64,000 bases of DNA from Streptomyces sp. VRA16 Mangrove soil (GTDB lineage: Bacteria; Actinomycetota; Actinomycetes; Streptomycetales; Streptomycetaceae): the NCBI RefSeq assembly GCF_017377775.1, contig NZ_JAFVLN010000004.1:310001-374000 (forward strand), in the 5' to 3' direction. The position numbers were made by a program, and so were the translations under genes. Shown here piece by piece: positions 8,555-17,659 of the stretch; positions within the stretch are counted from its first letter, which is position 1; the number at the start of each line of letters is the position of its first letter. Below the pieces are notes generated by a model. The model had not been told where the DNA came from, ran no database searches, and was given only the letters and a program-made list of their open reading frames with translations.

Positions 8555-9429
8555 GCCTGCTCCTCGCGGGAGTTGAGCCGGGTGACGAGGACGGACAGGC
8601 CGAGGGTTCCGACGAACAGGGCGATGCTCATGGCGGAGGCGTAGCCGGCCTCGCCGCCCAGGCCCAGGCCGGTCTCGCGGATCGTGTAGACGAGGGTGCG
8701 GGCCTCGCCGCCGGGCCCCGCGCTGCCGTTGCTGAGCGTGAAGACTTCCGCGAACACCTTGGCGGAGGCGATCGCGGCGAGCGTCGCCACGAGGATCATC
8801 GTGGGCCGCAGGGTCGGTACGGTGACGTGCCAGAAGCGGCGCACGGCGCCTGCGCCGTCGACTTCGGCGGCCTCCAGGAGCGACTTCGGCACGTTGGCGA
8901 GGGCCGCGAGGTAGACCACCATGTAGTAGCCGAGTCCTTTCCACACGGTCATCGCCATGGCGCCGGCGAGCAACCAGTGGGCGTCGGTGAGGAACGGCAG
9001 TGGTGAGCTGATCAAGTGCAGGCCGCGCAGCGCCGAGTTGACGAGACCGTCGCTGGACAGCAGCCAGGACCAGATGAGGCCGGCGACGACCATGGAGGCG
9101 ACGACGGGCGAGTAGTAGACGGCCCGGAAGAAGCCGACACCCGCGACGCGACGCTGCACGAGCATCGCCACCAGCAGCGGCAGCGTCACCATCAGCGGGA
9201 CGACGACCACGAGGTAGAGGGCGGTGTTGCGCACCGAGAGCCAGAACTGGCCGTCGTGGACGAGGCGTTGGTAGTTGGCGAATCCGGTGAAGTGGCCGCC
9301 GCCCAGGGTGCTCGCGTCCGTGAGCGAGAGCACGGCGGTGTTGCCGAAGGGCACGATGAAGAAGGTGATCGCGACGGCGAGCGCCGGGGCCAGGAACAGC
9401 CAGGGAACGTACCAGCGTCGGCCGGTCAC
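8551..9429 (-). CDS. Sugar ABC transporter permease (MalF/UgpA type)
   Basis: A 292-aa membrane protein with about six helices, beginning RRWYVPWLFLAPALAVAITFFIVPFG, which is typical of the first permease of CUT1 sugar importers. The EAA loop appears as LLEAAEVDGAGAVRRFWHVTVPTLRP. The start is GTG at 9429 with AGGAGG just upstream. It pairs with the downstream permease by a 4-base overlap and follows the binding-protein gene by about 90 bases. Confidence 0.92.
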   Translation of the reverse strand: MTGRRWYVPWLFLAPALAVAITFFIVPFGNTAVLSLTDASTLGGGHFTGFANYQRLVHDGQFWLSVRNTALYLVVVVPLMVTLPLLVAMLVQRRVAGVGFFRAVYYSPVVASMVVAGLIWSWLLSSDGLVNSALRGLHLISSPLPFLTDAHWLLAGAMAMTVWKGLGYYMVVYLAALANVPKSLLEAAEVDGAGAVRRFWHVTVPTLRPTMILVATLAAIASAKVFAEVFTLSNGSAGPGGEARTLVYTIRETGLGLGGEAGYASAMSIALFVGTLGLSVLVTRLNSREEQA

Positions 9430-9519
9430 GCGTCCTCCTCTGGGACGTCGGTGGATGGGGAAGGAAGGGGAGGGGAGGCGGGCCCGGGATCCGGGGAGGA
9501 GGAGCCCGGGCCGCAGGGA

Positions 9520-10836
9520 TCAGCTGTTCGTGATCGCGTTCGCGGCTTCGACCGCCTGGTCGAGCGCCTTCTGCGGGCTGAGCCTGCCCTGGAGGGCGAG
9601 CTGGATCTTGGCGAGGACCGCCTGCTTGACCCGGTCGTCGAACTGCACGGGGACGAGGTTCTGCGCCTTGGCGATCTGTTCGGCCGAGATCTTGCGCGCC
9701 TGTGCGTCGACCGATCCGTCACCGTCGGCGGTGAAGTAGGGGTCCTTGAGCGCCTCGGTGACGCTGGGCAGCACGGTGACGATCTTGCTGAAGGCGAGCT
9801 GGTTGTCGCTGTTGGCCATGTAGCTCGCGAACGCGAGGCCGGCGCGCTGGTTCTTGCTCGACTTGGGCACCAGCAGCCCCATGACGGACATGTTGGTGAC
9901 GCCGTCCGAGCCGGTGATCTGCGGTCCCACACCGGTGGCCTTGGCGACCTTCGGCGCGTTCTGCTTGATGATCGTCAGGAAGTTGGGGCCGGAGGGCAGC
10001 AGGCCGACGGTTCCGGCCTGGTAGGCCTCGGTCTCCTTGCTGTGGTCCTGGGTCAGCGAGTCCTTCGGGTAGACACCTCCCTTGTACGCCTTGACGAGCT
10101 TGCCCAAGTAGGCCGCTGCGTCCGGGGTGTTGAAGATCCACTTCTTCCCGCTGTCGTCGAGCAGCGGGACGCCCTGCTTGGCAAGGTCGGTGATGAAGCG
10201 GTTCTCCAGGGCGGGGTGGATCCCGTAGAAGGAACCCTTGCCGGCGGTGGAGAGCTTCTTGCCGTCCGCCAGCAGCTCGTCGAACGTGGCCGGCGGCTTC
10301 CGGGGGTCGAGCCCGGCCTTCTTGAAGAGGTTCTTGTTGTACATGGTGACCTCGGAGGTGAGGTACCACGGGATGCCGTACGAGCCGGACTTGCCGGGCA
10401 CCGTGAAGGCCTGCCATGCGCCGGGTATGTAGTCGCCCTTGATCTTCGCGGCGGCGCTGTCCATGTCGACGAACAGCCCCTTCTGCTCCAGCGGCTGCGC
10501 GAACTGCGGGTTGAGGTTCACCACGTCGGGCAGCGTGCCCGCGGTGGCGTCGGTGGTCAGCTTCTCCTGGGCTCCCTGGAAGGGGATGTCGATCCACTTG
10601 ACCTTGACGCCGGGGTTCTTCTTCTCGAAGCCGTCGATGACGCCGTTGACGTACTTGGTGAAGGTCGGCTTCAGCTGCAGCGTCTCGAAGGTGATGGTGC
10701 CCTTGAGGGGCCCCTTGCCGGCGGCGGACGACGAGCCGTCCGCGCTGTCCGACGAACCGCCGAGACCGCAGGCGGCGGTGAGCGAGCCGACCACGGCGAC
10801 GGCCGCGGCGAGGCGCAGACCTCTGAAGGAGGGCAT
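9520..10836 (-). CDS. Extracellular solute-binding lipoprotein of the sugar ABC importer
   Basis: The 438-aa product starts MPSFRGLRLAAAVAVVGSLTAAC, a signal peptide with lipobox LTAAC, followed by a Ser/Asp/Gly linker. The mature part is a family 1 (MalE-like) binding protein: VIDGFEKKNPGVKVKWIDIPF, TTDATAGTLPDVVNLNP, YGIPWYLTSEVTMYNKNLFKKAGLDP and a late PKSSKNQRAGLAFASYM. The start ATG at 10836 has AGGAG five bases upstream. It is the first gene of the operon and is controlled by the promoter and palindrome at 10906-10962. Confidence 0.93.
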   Translation of the reverse strand: MPSFRGLRLAAAVAVVGSLTAACGLGGSSDSADGSSSAAGKGPLKGTITFETLQLKPTFTKYVNGVIDGFEKKNPGVKVKWIDIPFQGAQEKLTTDATAGTLPDVVNLNPQFAQPLEQKGLFVDMDSAAAKIKGDYIPGAWQAFTVPGKSGSYGIPWYLTSEVTMYNKNLFKKAGLDPRKPPATFDELLADGKKLSTAGKGSFYGIHPALENRFITDLAKQGVPLLDDSGKKWIFNTPDAAAYLGKLVKAYKGGVYPKDSLTQDHSKETEAYQAGTVGLLPSGPNFLTIIKQNAPKVAKATGVGPQITGSDGVTNMSVMGLLVPKSSKNQRAGLAFASYMANSDNQLAFSKIVTVLPSVTEALKDPYFTADGDGSVDAQARKISAEQIAKAQNLVPVQFDDRVKQAVLAKIQLALQGRLSPQKALDQAVEAANAITNS

Positions 10837-10905
10837 GAGGCTCCTAGGGAAGATCCGGGCATGCGTGGTGCCCGATGAAATCCGGCTGGTACGGCGGAAG
10901 TTGAG

Positions 10906-10925
10906 CAAGTGGTCCGTACCACTTG
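10906..10925. promoter_or_regulatory. 20-bp palindromic operator, probable GntR-regulator site
   Basis: CAAGTGGTCCGTACCACTTG has perfect 8-bp arms around a 4-base centre. The GGT/ACC core resembles sites of HutC-type GntR regulators. It begins one or two bases after the predicted transcription start of the sugar operon, a position where a bound repressor would block elongation or initiation. Confidence 0.75.
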
Positions 10926-10933
10926 ATGGCATG

Positions 10934-10962
10934 AGTGTCCCGACGAACCCCCGGGGCGTCAA
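10934..10962 (-). promoter_or_regulatory. Predicted vegetative promoter of the sugar operon
   Basis: On the minus strand a -35 box TTGACG (10957-10962) and a -10 box GACACT (10934-10939) are separated by 17 bases. The start point would fall near 10927, directly before the palindrome at 10906-10925 and about 90 bases upstream of the binding-protein ATG. Confidence 0.55.
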
Positions 10963-11067
10963 CCCTTGAAGGTCTCGATTCCGCATCGAGGCCCCCTTCG
11001 ACGAGCGGCACAACGAGCCCACTTGTCTCGTCCAACCCTCTTGCCCTCGGCCCGACTTCGTGTCTTC

Positions 11068-12423
11068 ATGGCCGTCATGACCGAAACTGAGGCCATAACA
11101 GGCAGCGTTCGCCCTCTCCCCCGCCGCACCCTGCTCGCAGCCGCACCGCTCGCGGCGGCGGGTCTGGCGATCGGCGGCTCGGCAGGCCGCGCCTCCGCGC
11201 AGGCGTCACGATCCCCCGAAAGAGCTACGGACCACTCGGTGATATCAGAAGGAGTGGACCGGACCACAGGTGTGTTCGGCGAGGACGTCTGGACGGCCGG
11301 GGAGCCCACCGCTCCCGGCCCCACCGTCGTGCGCGAACTGCTGCACCCGCTGCCCGGCGCGTACGCCGGACCGGAGATCGTCGTCTCGAACAATCCGGAG
11401 ACCGTCACGGGCCCCGGCTGGCTCATGCAGCACGCACGGACGACCGTCACCCGCGGCGGCACGGCCCGCGCCCTGTCCGGCCGCTTCCCGCTGTACCTGT
11501 ACCACCAGAACAGCACGGGCCAGACCGCCTACCTCCACATCCTGATCGCCAACCCCGGCGCCGAGCGCACCCGCGTGTCGCTGCGCGGCACGGCGTGGAC
11601 CAACAAGGACAAACCCCTGATCCAGGACCCGGCGCAGCGCGCGGGGACCGGCCCCTGCTACGCCACCTCCGAGGACTGGCTCACCGGAAACCTGCGCCAG
11701 TGGCTCCCCTCGACCGCCGTCGAACCCGGCGCGCTGATCGAGGCGGCACGGATCCCGATGACCGGCTCCATCACGGACGGCCTGTTCGAGGTGACCGCCG
11801 CCTCCGGCGTGCACACGTACACCGTGGTCACCCTCGACGGCAGCACGGACTCCGCCCGGCGGTACGCCCTCGACGACACGGCCACCGCACCGGGCAACGT
11901 CATCTCGCAGACGCCCACCACGTACGGCCGCATGTCGGGCGTCTACGCCCACTCGTTCTGGGACGCGGGACGCAGCCGCGTCGACGTACCGGCCGCCGGC
12001 CACCACCTGGGTCTGGCGGTGAACGTGACGGGCCGCCAGGTGCCCTCCCTCGACCAGACGGCGCCCGCGACCGCCGCTCTCACGGACTCCTCGCAACGCA
12101 GCTGGGGCAACTACGGCTCCTGGTACGACATCGGGCTCCGCCTGCGCAACACCTCCTGCGAGCCCCGCACGGTGCGGGTCACGTTCGGCTCCAACATCAC
12201 CGCCGCCACCGACGTTCCCGGTGACACCTGGAACGGAGCCCTCGGCCTGACGGTCGACGACGGGCCGGAAGAGATCGTGACCGGCTACGTACGGCCGACG
12301 GAGCCCCGCGACACCCTGGCCACCCTGTCCGTCCCGCCGCGGGGCAGCCGCGACGTCCGGCTGCGGTTCATCGTGCCGGGTCTGATCAGTGCCGGCTCGC
12401 AGCTTCTGCTGGAGAGCGTGTAG
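11068..12423 (+). CDS. Exported protein of unknown function, probable Tat substrate
   Basis: I do not recognise this 451-aa protein. The N-terminus has a Tat-like signal: RPLPRRTLLAAAPLAAAGLAIGG followed by an Ala-rich cleavage region ASAQA. The mature part is rich in beta-type sequence, with RFPLYLYHQNSTGQTAYLHILIANPG, a Trp-rich AWTNKDKPLIQDPAQ and GSWYDIGLRLRNTSCEPRTVRVTFGSN, suggesting one or two beta-sandwich domains. The start could be ATG 11068 or ATG 11077; no good ribosome site precedes either. It diverges from the sugar operon, so the palindrome at 10906-10925 could affect it too. It ends facing the 12533-13486 gene with a shared terminator between. Confidence 0.75.
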   Translation: MAVMTETEAITGSVRPLPRRTLLAAAPLAAAGLAIGGSAGRASAQASRSPERATDHSVISEGVDRTTGVFGEDVWTAGEPTAPGPTVVRELLHPLPGAYAGPEIVVSNNPETVTGPGWLMQHARTTVTRGGTARALSGRFPLYLYHQNSTGQTAYLHILIANPGAERTRVSLRGTAWTNKDKPLIQDPAQRAGTGPCYATSEDWLTGNLRQWLPSTAVEPGALIEAARIPMTGSITDGLFEVTAASGVHTYTVVTLDGSTDSARRYALDDTATAPGNVISQTPTTYGRMSGVYAHSFWDAGRSRVDVPAAGHHLGLAVNVTGRQVPSLDQTAPATAALTDSSQRSWGNYGSWYDIGLRLRNTSCEPRTVRVTFGSNITAATDVPGDTWNGALGLTVDDGPEEIVTGYVRPTEPRDTLATLSVPPRGSRDVRLRFIVPGLISAGSQLLLESV

Positions 12424-12439
12424 GGATCGGCGCCCGCCT

Positions 12440-12473
12440 GTGCGCCACGCACGGGTGGCCGGTCGTGGCGCAC
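12440..12473. terminator. Bidirectional terminator hairpin between convergent genes
   Basis: GTGCGCCACG (12440-12449) and CGTGGCGCAC (12464-12473) are perfect 10-bp inverted arms with a 14-base loop, lying between the stops of the convergent genes at 12423 and 12533. Confidence 0.7.
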
Positions 12474-12532
12474 GGGTTCGGCCGCATGGCCCGGCCGCGC
12501 GCCACGGCTGGTCCGTGCGAGGCCGCCCGCCG

Positions 12533-13486
12533 TCACCCCGCGTTGACGGTGGCCTTGGGGATCGCGATTCCCGGGACGTGGTAGTGCTTGAGGATCTTGA
12601 GGTAGGTGCCGTCGTCCATGAGGGACTGCAGGGCTCGCTGGATCGACCGCGAGAGCCGGGGGTCGTTCTTGGCGACCGCGATGCCCATGGGTGAGGGGCT
12701 GTGGGGGCCGACCGCGGCGTCGCCCGTGACGGTCGAGAAGGTCTTCCCGTGGTCGGTGGTCGAGGCGACCCATGCCGCGGTCACCTCGTCGAGGAAGTCG
12801 GCGACGACTTTGCCGCTGCGCAGCGCGAGTTGGGCCTCGGAGTCCTTGGCGAAGGCCAGCACCTTGATGGGCGGCAGACCTGCCTCTTCGCACGTGGCCT
12901 GACGGTCCTTCAGGAGTTGTTGATGGTGGGTACCGCTCTGGACCCCTACTGTCCGCCCGCACACATCAGTGATCTTGCTCAGTCCGATGGGGTTTCCCTT
13001 CTTGACCAGCCAGCCGGGCCCGGCGTTGAGGTAGTCGACGAAGTCGACCGCCTGCTGCCGTTCCTTCTTGTCGGTCATGGCGGACATCACGACGTCGAAC
13101 TTTCCGGCCTGGACGGCGGGGAGCAGTCCGTCGAACTTCTGCGGGGTGAAGGTGAACGTGACGCCGAGCCGAGCGCCGATGGCCCGCCCGAGGTCGTGGT
13201 CGATGCCCGTGATGTCGTGGCTTCCCACGCTCGTGAACATCTCGAACGGCGGGTACGGGACATCCGTCGCCACCCGCACCACCTTGCGTGAGCGGATTTT
13301 CTCGCTCAGGCCCGCGTGCAGCGCGGGGTCGGCCTTGACGGTCACCCCTGACGCGATCTTCTGGGCCTTGGCCGGGGCCTTCCCGGGCCCGGGGTCCGCA
13401 CTGCCGCCGCACGCGGTCATCGCGAGCGAGCAGAGCGCGGCCAGAGGCAGCGTGACGGCGTACCGGAGCACGGCGGGTCTCAGCAT
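12533..13486 (-). CDS. Amino-acid-type ABC transporter substrate-binding lipoprotein (paralogue 1)
   Basis: A 317-aa family 3 (PF00497) binding protein. The signal ends with lipobox SLAMTAC; the mature part has [81 protein letters not shown]. Two Cys (in DVCGR and ATCEEAG) likely form the family disulfide. It is a clear paralogue of the protein at 14926-15870, sharing TPQKFDG and the LALRSGKV segment, but has no permease of its own here and probably uses the one at 15873. It sits downstream of a secreted S51 peptidase on the same strand, 85 bases away, so the two may be co-transcribed. Confidence 0.9.
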   Translation of the reverse strand: MLRPAVLRYAVTLPLAALCSLAMTACGGSADPGPGKAPAKAQKIASGVTVKADPALHAGLSEKIRSRKVVRVATDVPYPPFEMFTSVGSHDITGIDHDLGRAIGARLGVTFTFTPQKFDGLLPAVQAGKFDVVMSAMTDKKERQQAVDFVDYLNAGPGWLVKKGNPIGLSKITDVCGRTVGVQSGTHHQQLLKDRQATCEEAGLPPIKVLAFAKDSEAQLALRSGKVVADFLDEVTAAWVASTTDHGKTFSTVTGDAAVGPHSPSPMGIAVAKNDPRLSRSIQRALQSLMDDGTYLKILKHYHVPGIAIPKATVNAG

Positions 13487-13571
13487 GGGCTTCCTTCTGG
13501 GCAGTGGGGTCGGTGTGACGCGCCTGGGGAGCGGGCCCCGCGACGGGAGCCCGCTCCTCGATGGGCCGGGC

Positions 13572-14624
13572 TCAGCAGGCGGACGGTGTTCCGTCGTAGA
13601 GGCCGGTGTCCGGTCGGCCGTCGGTGACGCTGCGCTGGTAGTAGCCGCAGGTGGGGCGCTGGGCGAAGTCGAAGGTGGCGCCGGGCTTCAGATGCCAGAT
13701 CTTGAAGCCCTTGTAGGTGAGGGGCTGTCCTGCCACGGCCTTCTCGGGCTGGTGGTCGGCGAGGACGACATAGGCGTCGGCTCCGTAGAGGGTGGCCTTG
13801 CCCTGGGCGTCGAGGTAGAGGGATCCGCCGCCCTCGTCCACGCCGACGCCCCACGCCTTGCCCCCTGCCGTCAGGCCGTCCTTGACGGCCCGCGCGGCGA
13901 AGGACATCAGGCGGCCCATCCGGTCGCGGGCGACGAAGTGGGAGTCGTTGATCGTGTCGCCGTAGTGGGGCCAGGAGAACATGCCGGTGGTGAAGGTGGC
14001 GTACGAGTCGTAGGGGTCGGCGAGCGCCTCGCTGCTGGTGATGCTGCCCTTGCAGGCGTCGTAGACGACAGAGCTGTTGATGTGGGTGCCGGCGCTGCCG
14101 CCGCCGGCTCCGCCGCCCTTGGCGACGACGGACTGCACCGACGCCTGGAGGGCGGTGCCCTTCCAGGCCACGTAACGGCACTGGTTGCCGCCGGCGAAGT
14201 AGACGAACTCGGCGTTGCGGATGTCCTGGTTGACCTGGGTGTTGTTGCCGTCGGACGCGGCGGTGAGGGTCCAGGTCGTACAGGAGTTGACGCCCGCGAG
14301 CCGCATCACGGTGTCGCACTCGGGCGTGGCGCTGCCGGACGAGGGGGCCGAGCCCGCCAGGACCACGACGTCGAGGCTGCCGCTCGCGCCGCGGATGGTG
14401 TCGATCGCCCGCCCCATCGACGCGGCCACGACACCGCCGTCGCCGTTCATGGTGAAGGCCGGGCCCGACCAGGCACTGCGGCTGACGTCGCTGGAACTGC
14501 CCAGACGGATCCGGTCGGCCCGCGCCGCGGCGGGCGGGGCGGCCAGCCCGGCGACCGTCAGGGCGAGAACCGTGGCGAGCAGCGCCGAGCGCAGCCCACC
14601 ACGGGTGAGGGAGAGGGGTTTCAC
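13572..14624 (-). CDS. Secreted peptidase family S51 protein, cyanophycinase-like
   Basis: The 350-aa product has a Sec signal peptide (hydrophobic residues about 13-35, ending PPAAARA). S51 features are FVYFAGGNQCRYV and the nucleophile elbow GGGSAGTH with Ser177, then HFVARDRMGRLMSFAAR and GVGVDEGGGSLYLD. Cyanophycinases are S51 serine peptidases that cut multi-Arg-poly-Asp to beta-Asp-Arg dipeptides. Six or so Cys in the mature part suggest disulfides and fit an extracellular enzyme. It diverges from the transport operon at 14926 and shares its control region. A role on cyanophycin is inferred from the family and neighbours; another isoaspartyl substrate is possible. Confidence 0.8.
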   Translation of the reverse strand: MKPLSLTRGGLRSALLATVLALTVAGLAAPPAAARADRIRLGSSSDVSRSAWSGPAFTMNGDGGVVAASMGRAIDTIRGASGSLDVVVLAGSAPSSGSATPECDTVMRLAGVNSCTTWTLTAASDGNNTQVNQDIRNAEFVYFAGGNQCRYVAWKGTALQASVQSVVAKGGGAGGGSAGTHINSSVVYDACKGSITSSEALADPYDSYATFTTGMFSWPHYGDTINDSHFVARDRMGRLMSFAARAVKDGLTAGGKAWGVGVDEGGGSLYLDAQGKATLYGADAYVVLADHQPEKAVAGQPLTYKGFKIWHLKPGATFDFAQRPTCGYYQRSVTDGRPDTGLYDGTPSAC

Positions 14625-14925
14625 GAAGTCTCCTTCCGCTCAGGCCTCTTGGCCCGGCGTCGTTACGCCGGCCACACCTTGAGGCGGATTCGGAACATAC
14701 AAGTAGCTCATCGGTAGCGCTATATGTAATCCGAGGTTCCCCTGGAGCCTGCCCCAGAGCAGCCCGCAATGCCCTGAAAGTTATGGATTTTCGCCGTTCG
14801 CACGCGCCGTCGCCTCGCGTTACCTGAACGTAACGAGCGATACATCTATGCACAGAGACGCTCTGGATGTAATTTCCCTGCTCGAACACTCCATCAGCTC
14901 CGCCGCAAGCGTGAGGAACCCTCCC
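14625..14925. promoter_or_regulatory. Divergent control region of the cyanophycinase-like and transport genes
   Basis: About 300 bases without a gene, markedly more AT-rich than the surroundings between 14690 and 14890. It holds a hairpin CCGGCGT/ACGCCGG (14654-14671) in the probable leader of the minus-strand gene and a short inverted repeat GTTAC/GTAAC near 14820-14835. These are candidate operators for the RpiR regulator at 20367. No unambiguous -35/-10 pair was found. Confidence 0.5.
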
Positions 14926-15870
14926 GTGACTCCCAGATCCGCATCACGCCACCTTGTCGTGGCCGCCGCGAGTACCGCGCTCGTCTGCCTCCTCGGCGCC
15001 TGCGACAGCGCCTCGGACACCGCCGACGCCAAGACCCCCGCATCCCTGAAGATCGCCGGGGTCACGGTGAAGAAGAGCGCCGAGCTGCACGCGGCGCTTC
15101 CGGACGCCATCAAGAAGTCCGGCACGGTCCGCGTGGCGACCGACGTCCCGTACGCGCCGTTCGAGATGTTCGTGAAGGAGGGCGAGAGCGAACTGACCGG
15201 CCTGGACTACGACTTGGGCCAGGCGCTGGGGGCCCGGCTCGGGGTGAAGTTCGCCTTCACGCCGCAGAAGTTCGACGGCATCGTGCCGGCGATCCAGGCC
15301 GGCAAGTTCGACGCGGCGATGTCGGCCATCACCGACAACAAGGAGCGTCAGCAGGTCGTCGACTTCGTCGACTACTCGCAGTCGGGCTCCGGCATCCTCG
15401 TGGCGAAGGGCAACCCGAAGAAGATCACGAACCTTGACGGTCTGTGCGGCCGCAAGGTCGCCGTGCAGGCCGCGACCAACCAGCTGAAGCTGCTCAAGGC
15501 GCACCAGAAGGAGTGCGGCGGCAAGAACATCGACATCCAGACGTTCCCGAAGGACTCCGACGCCCAACTGGCGCTGCGTTCCGGCAAGGTGGACGCCGAG
15601 GTCCTGACGAAGCCGGCCGCCGGCTGGACCGCGAAGACCGCCGACGCGGGCAAGACCTTCGACCTGGTCGAGGACGCCCAGGCGCCCGGCGGTTACAACG
15701 CCTCCCCCAACGGCATCGCGATCTCCAAGAAGCTGCCGCAGCTGACCGACGCCGTGCAGAAGGCACTGCAGTCGCTGATCGACGACGGCACCGTCAAGAA
15801 GATCTTCGCCAAGTACGGGGTCGCCTCCATCGCCGTGGAGAGCGCCACGAAGAACGCGGCGGTGGACTGA
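14926..15870 (+). CDS. Amino-acid-type ABC transporter substrate-binding lipoprotein (paralogue 2)
   Basis: A 314-aa family 3 binding protein. The GTG at 14926 has GAGGA eight bases upstream and leads into a signal peptide with lipobox LLGAC. Mature motifs are [42 protein letters not shown] and [25 protein letters not shown]; two Cys in LCGRK and KECGG are placed as in the paralogue at 12533. The gene is immediately followed by its permease (2-base gap) and ATPase, so it is the dedicated receptor of this importer, expected to bind a basic or dipeptide-like amino compound. Confidence 0.92.
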   Translation: MTPRSASRHLVVAAASTALVCLLGACDSASDTADAKTPASLKIAGVTVKKSAELHAALPDAIKKSGTVRVATDVPYAPFEMFVKEGESELTGLDYDLGQALGARLGVKFAFTPQKFDGIVPAIQAGKFDAAMSAITDNKERQQVVDFVDYSQSGSGILVAKGNPKKITNLDGLCGRKVAVQAATNQLKLLKAHQKECGGKNIDIQTFPKDSDAQLALRSGKVDAEVLTKPAAGWTAKTADAGKTFDLVEDAQAPGGYNASPNGIAISKKLPQLTDAVQKALQSLIDDGTVKKIFAKYGVASIAVESATKNAAVD

Positions 15871-15872
15871 GC

Positions 15873-16856
15873 ATGACCACCGCATCCGTCACCGCGGGCA
15901 CGTCCCGCGCCGACGCCCCGCCCCCCGACGAGCCGCGCATCGTGCCGGTCCGGCACTGGGGCCGCTGGATCGCGGCGCTCGCCGCCCTGCTGGCCGTCGG
16001 CGGCCTCATCGGTTCGCTGGCCCGCAACGCCAACCTGCACTGGGACATCGTCGGCGACTACCTCTTCGAGGGGCTCATCTTCGACGGCCTGGTCACCACG
16101 CTGTGGCTCACCGCCGCGGCGATGGCGCTCGGTCTGGCCCTCGGCACCCTGCTCGCCGTGATGCGCCTGTCGCACAACCCGGTGCTCTACGGCCTTTCGA
16201 CCCTGTTCGTCTGGGTCTTCCGCGGCACCCCGCTGCTCGTCCAGATCATCTTCTGGGGATACGCGGCCGCCCTCTACAAGAAGGTGCTCATCGGGATCCC
16301 GTTCACCCACATCACCTTCCTGAGTGGGGACACCAACTCCCTGCTGACCCCCTCGGTCGCCGCGCTGCTGGCCCTGGGCCTGAACGAGGCCGCGTACGCG
16401 AGCGAGATCGTGCGCGCCGGCATCCAGTCCGTCGACACGGGGCAGACCGAGGCCGCCCACTCGCTCGGGATGCGTCCCGCCCTGACCATGCGGCGGATCG
16501 TGCTGCCGCAGGCGATGCGCGTCATCATCCCGCCGATGGGCAACGAGACCATCAACATGCTCAAGATGACCGCGCTGGTCTCGGTGATCGCGGCCCACGA
16601 CCTGATGTCGAACATCCAGGACGTGTACGCGCAGAACTACCAGGTCATCCCCATGCTCATGGTGGCCAGCATCTGGTACCTGGCCCTGGTCAGCCTGTTG
16701 AGCCTGCCGCAGGCCTGGCTGGAGCGCCGCTACGGCCGCGGCTCGTCCGGCGGACGTCCCTCGCCCCTGGCCCGTCTGTTCTCCGCCGGCGCCCTCATCC
16801 GCAAGCCGGCGACCGTCCAGGCCGACCCGTCCAAGACCGTGAAGGACCCGGCATGA
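15873..16856 (+). CDS. Polar amino-acid ABC transporter permease
   Basis: A 327-aa permease of the His/Glu/Gln/Arg/opine family. After a cytoplasmic N-terminal stretch there are several helices, the marker [46 protein letters not shown] (the EAA coupling loop) and [30 protein letters not shown]. It follows the binding-protein gene by two bases and overlaps the ATPase ATG. A single permease gene implies a homodimeric channel. Confidence 0.93.
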   Translation: MTTASVTAGTSRADAPPPDEPRIVPVRHWGRWIAALAALLAVGGLIGSLARNANLHWDIVGDYLFEGLIFDGLVTTLWLTAAAMALGLALGTLLAVMRLSHNPVLYGLSTLFVWVFRGTPLLVQIIFWGYAAALYKKVLIGIPFTHITFLSGDTNSLLTPSVAALLALGLNEAAYASEIVRAGIQSVDTGQTEAAHSLGMRPALTMRRIVLPQAMRVIIPPMGNETINMLKMTALVSVIAAHDLMSNIQDVYAQNYQVIPMLMVASIWYLALVSLLSLPQAWLERRYGRGSSGGRPSPLARLFSAGALIRKPATVQADPSKTVKDPA

Positions 16857-17659
16857 CCACTGCTCCACAGACCGCCCCCGACACCGCGTCCACGACGGCG
16901 GAGCCGATGGTGCGCGCGGAGGCGGTCCGCAAGAACTTCGGCCGTCTGGAGGTGCTCAAGGGCATCGACCTGACCGTCCAGGCCGGTCAGGTGTGCTGTC
17001 TGCTCGGCCCCTCGGGGTCGGGGAAGTCGACCTTCCTGCGCTGCATCAACCACCTCGAGAAGATCGACGGCGGACGGCTGACCGTCGACGGCGTTCCGGT
17101 CGGCTACCGCGAACGCGACGGCCGCCTGTACGAGTTGCGCGAACGCGAGGTCGCCGAGCACCGGCGCTCCATCGGCATGGTGTTCCAGCGCTTCAACCTC
17201 TTCCCGCACCTGACCGCTCTGGAGAACGTCACCGAGGCACCGGTGCGGGTGGCGCGGCGGCAGCGGGCCCAGGTGCGCGAGGAGGCCATGGAGCTGCTCG
17301 ACCGGGTCGGTCTCGCCGACCGGGCCCATCACCACCCCGCGCAGTTGTCCGGCGGCCAGCAGCAGCGCGTCGCGATCGCCCGTGCGCTGGCCATGAAGCC
17401 GCGCCTCATGCTGTTCGACGAGCCGACCTCCGCCCTCGACCCCGAGCTGGTGGGCGATGTCCTGGACGTCATGCGTGCGCTCGCCGAGGACGGGATGACC
17501 ATGGTCGTGGTCACCCACGAGATCGGCTTCGCGCGCGAGGTCGCCGACACCGCGGTGTTCATGGACGACGGCGTCGTGGTGGAGGCGGGCAGCCCCCGCG
17601 ACGTCCTGACCCGGCCTCAGCAGGAGCGCACCCGCGCCTTCCTGTCGAAGGTCCTGTGA
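16853..17659 (+). CDS. Polar amino-acid ABC transporter ATP-binding protein
   Basis: A 268-aa ATPase with Walker [11 protein letters not shown]-loop [17 protein letters not shown], signature [15 protein letters not shown], Walker [15 protein letters not shown] and the switch His in [10 protein letters not shown], all intact. The family is GlnQ/HisP-like. The ATG at 16853 overlaps the permease stop and the stop overlaps the GTG of the M20 peptidase gene, so transport and intracellular hydrolysis are translationally coupled. Confidence 0.95.
   Translation: MTTAPQTAPDTASTTAEPMVRAEAVRKNFGRLEVLKGIDLTVQAGQVCCLLGPSGSGKSTFLRCINHLEKIDGGRLTVDGVPVGYRERDGRLYELREREVAEHRRSIGMVFQRFNLFPHLTALENVTEAPVRVARRQRAQVREEAMELLDRVGLADRAHHHPAQLSGGQQQRVAIARALAMKPRLMLFDEPTSALDPELVGDVLDVMRALAEDGMTMVVVTHEIGFAREVADTAVFMDDGVVVEAGSPRDVLTRPQQERTRAFLSKVL

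Noticed and set aside
1..10962. Classical sialic acid catabolic operon
   Set aside because: NanE and a ROK kinase are present but no NanA aldolase, sialidase or sialic acid-type transporter is visible; a GH38 mannosidase is present instead.
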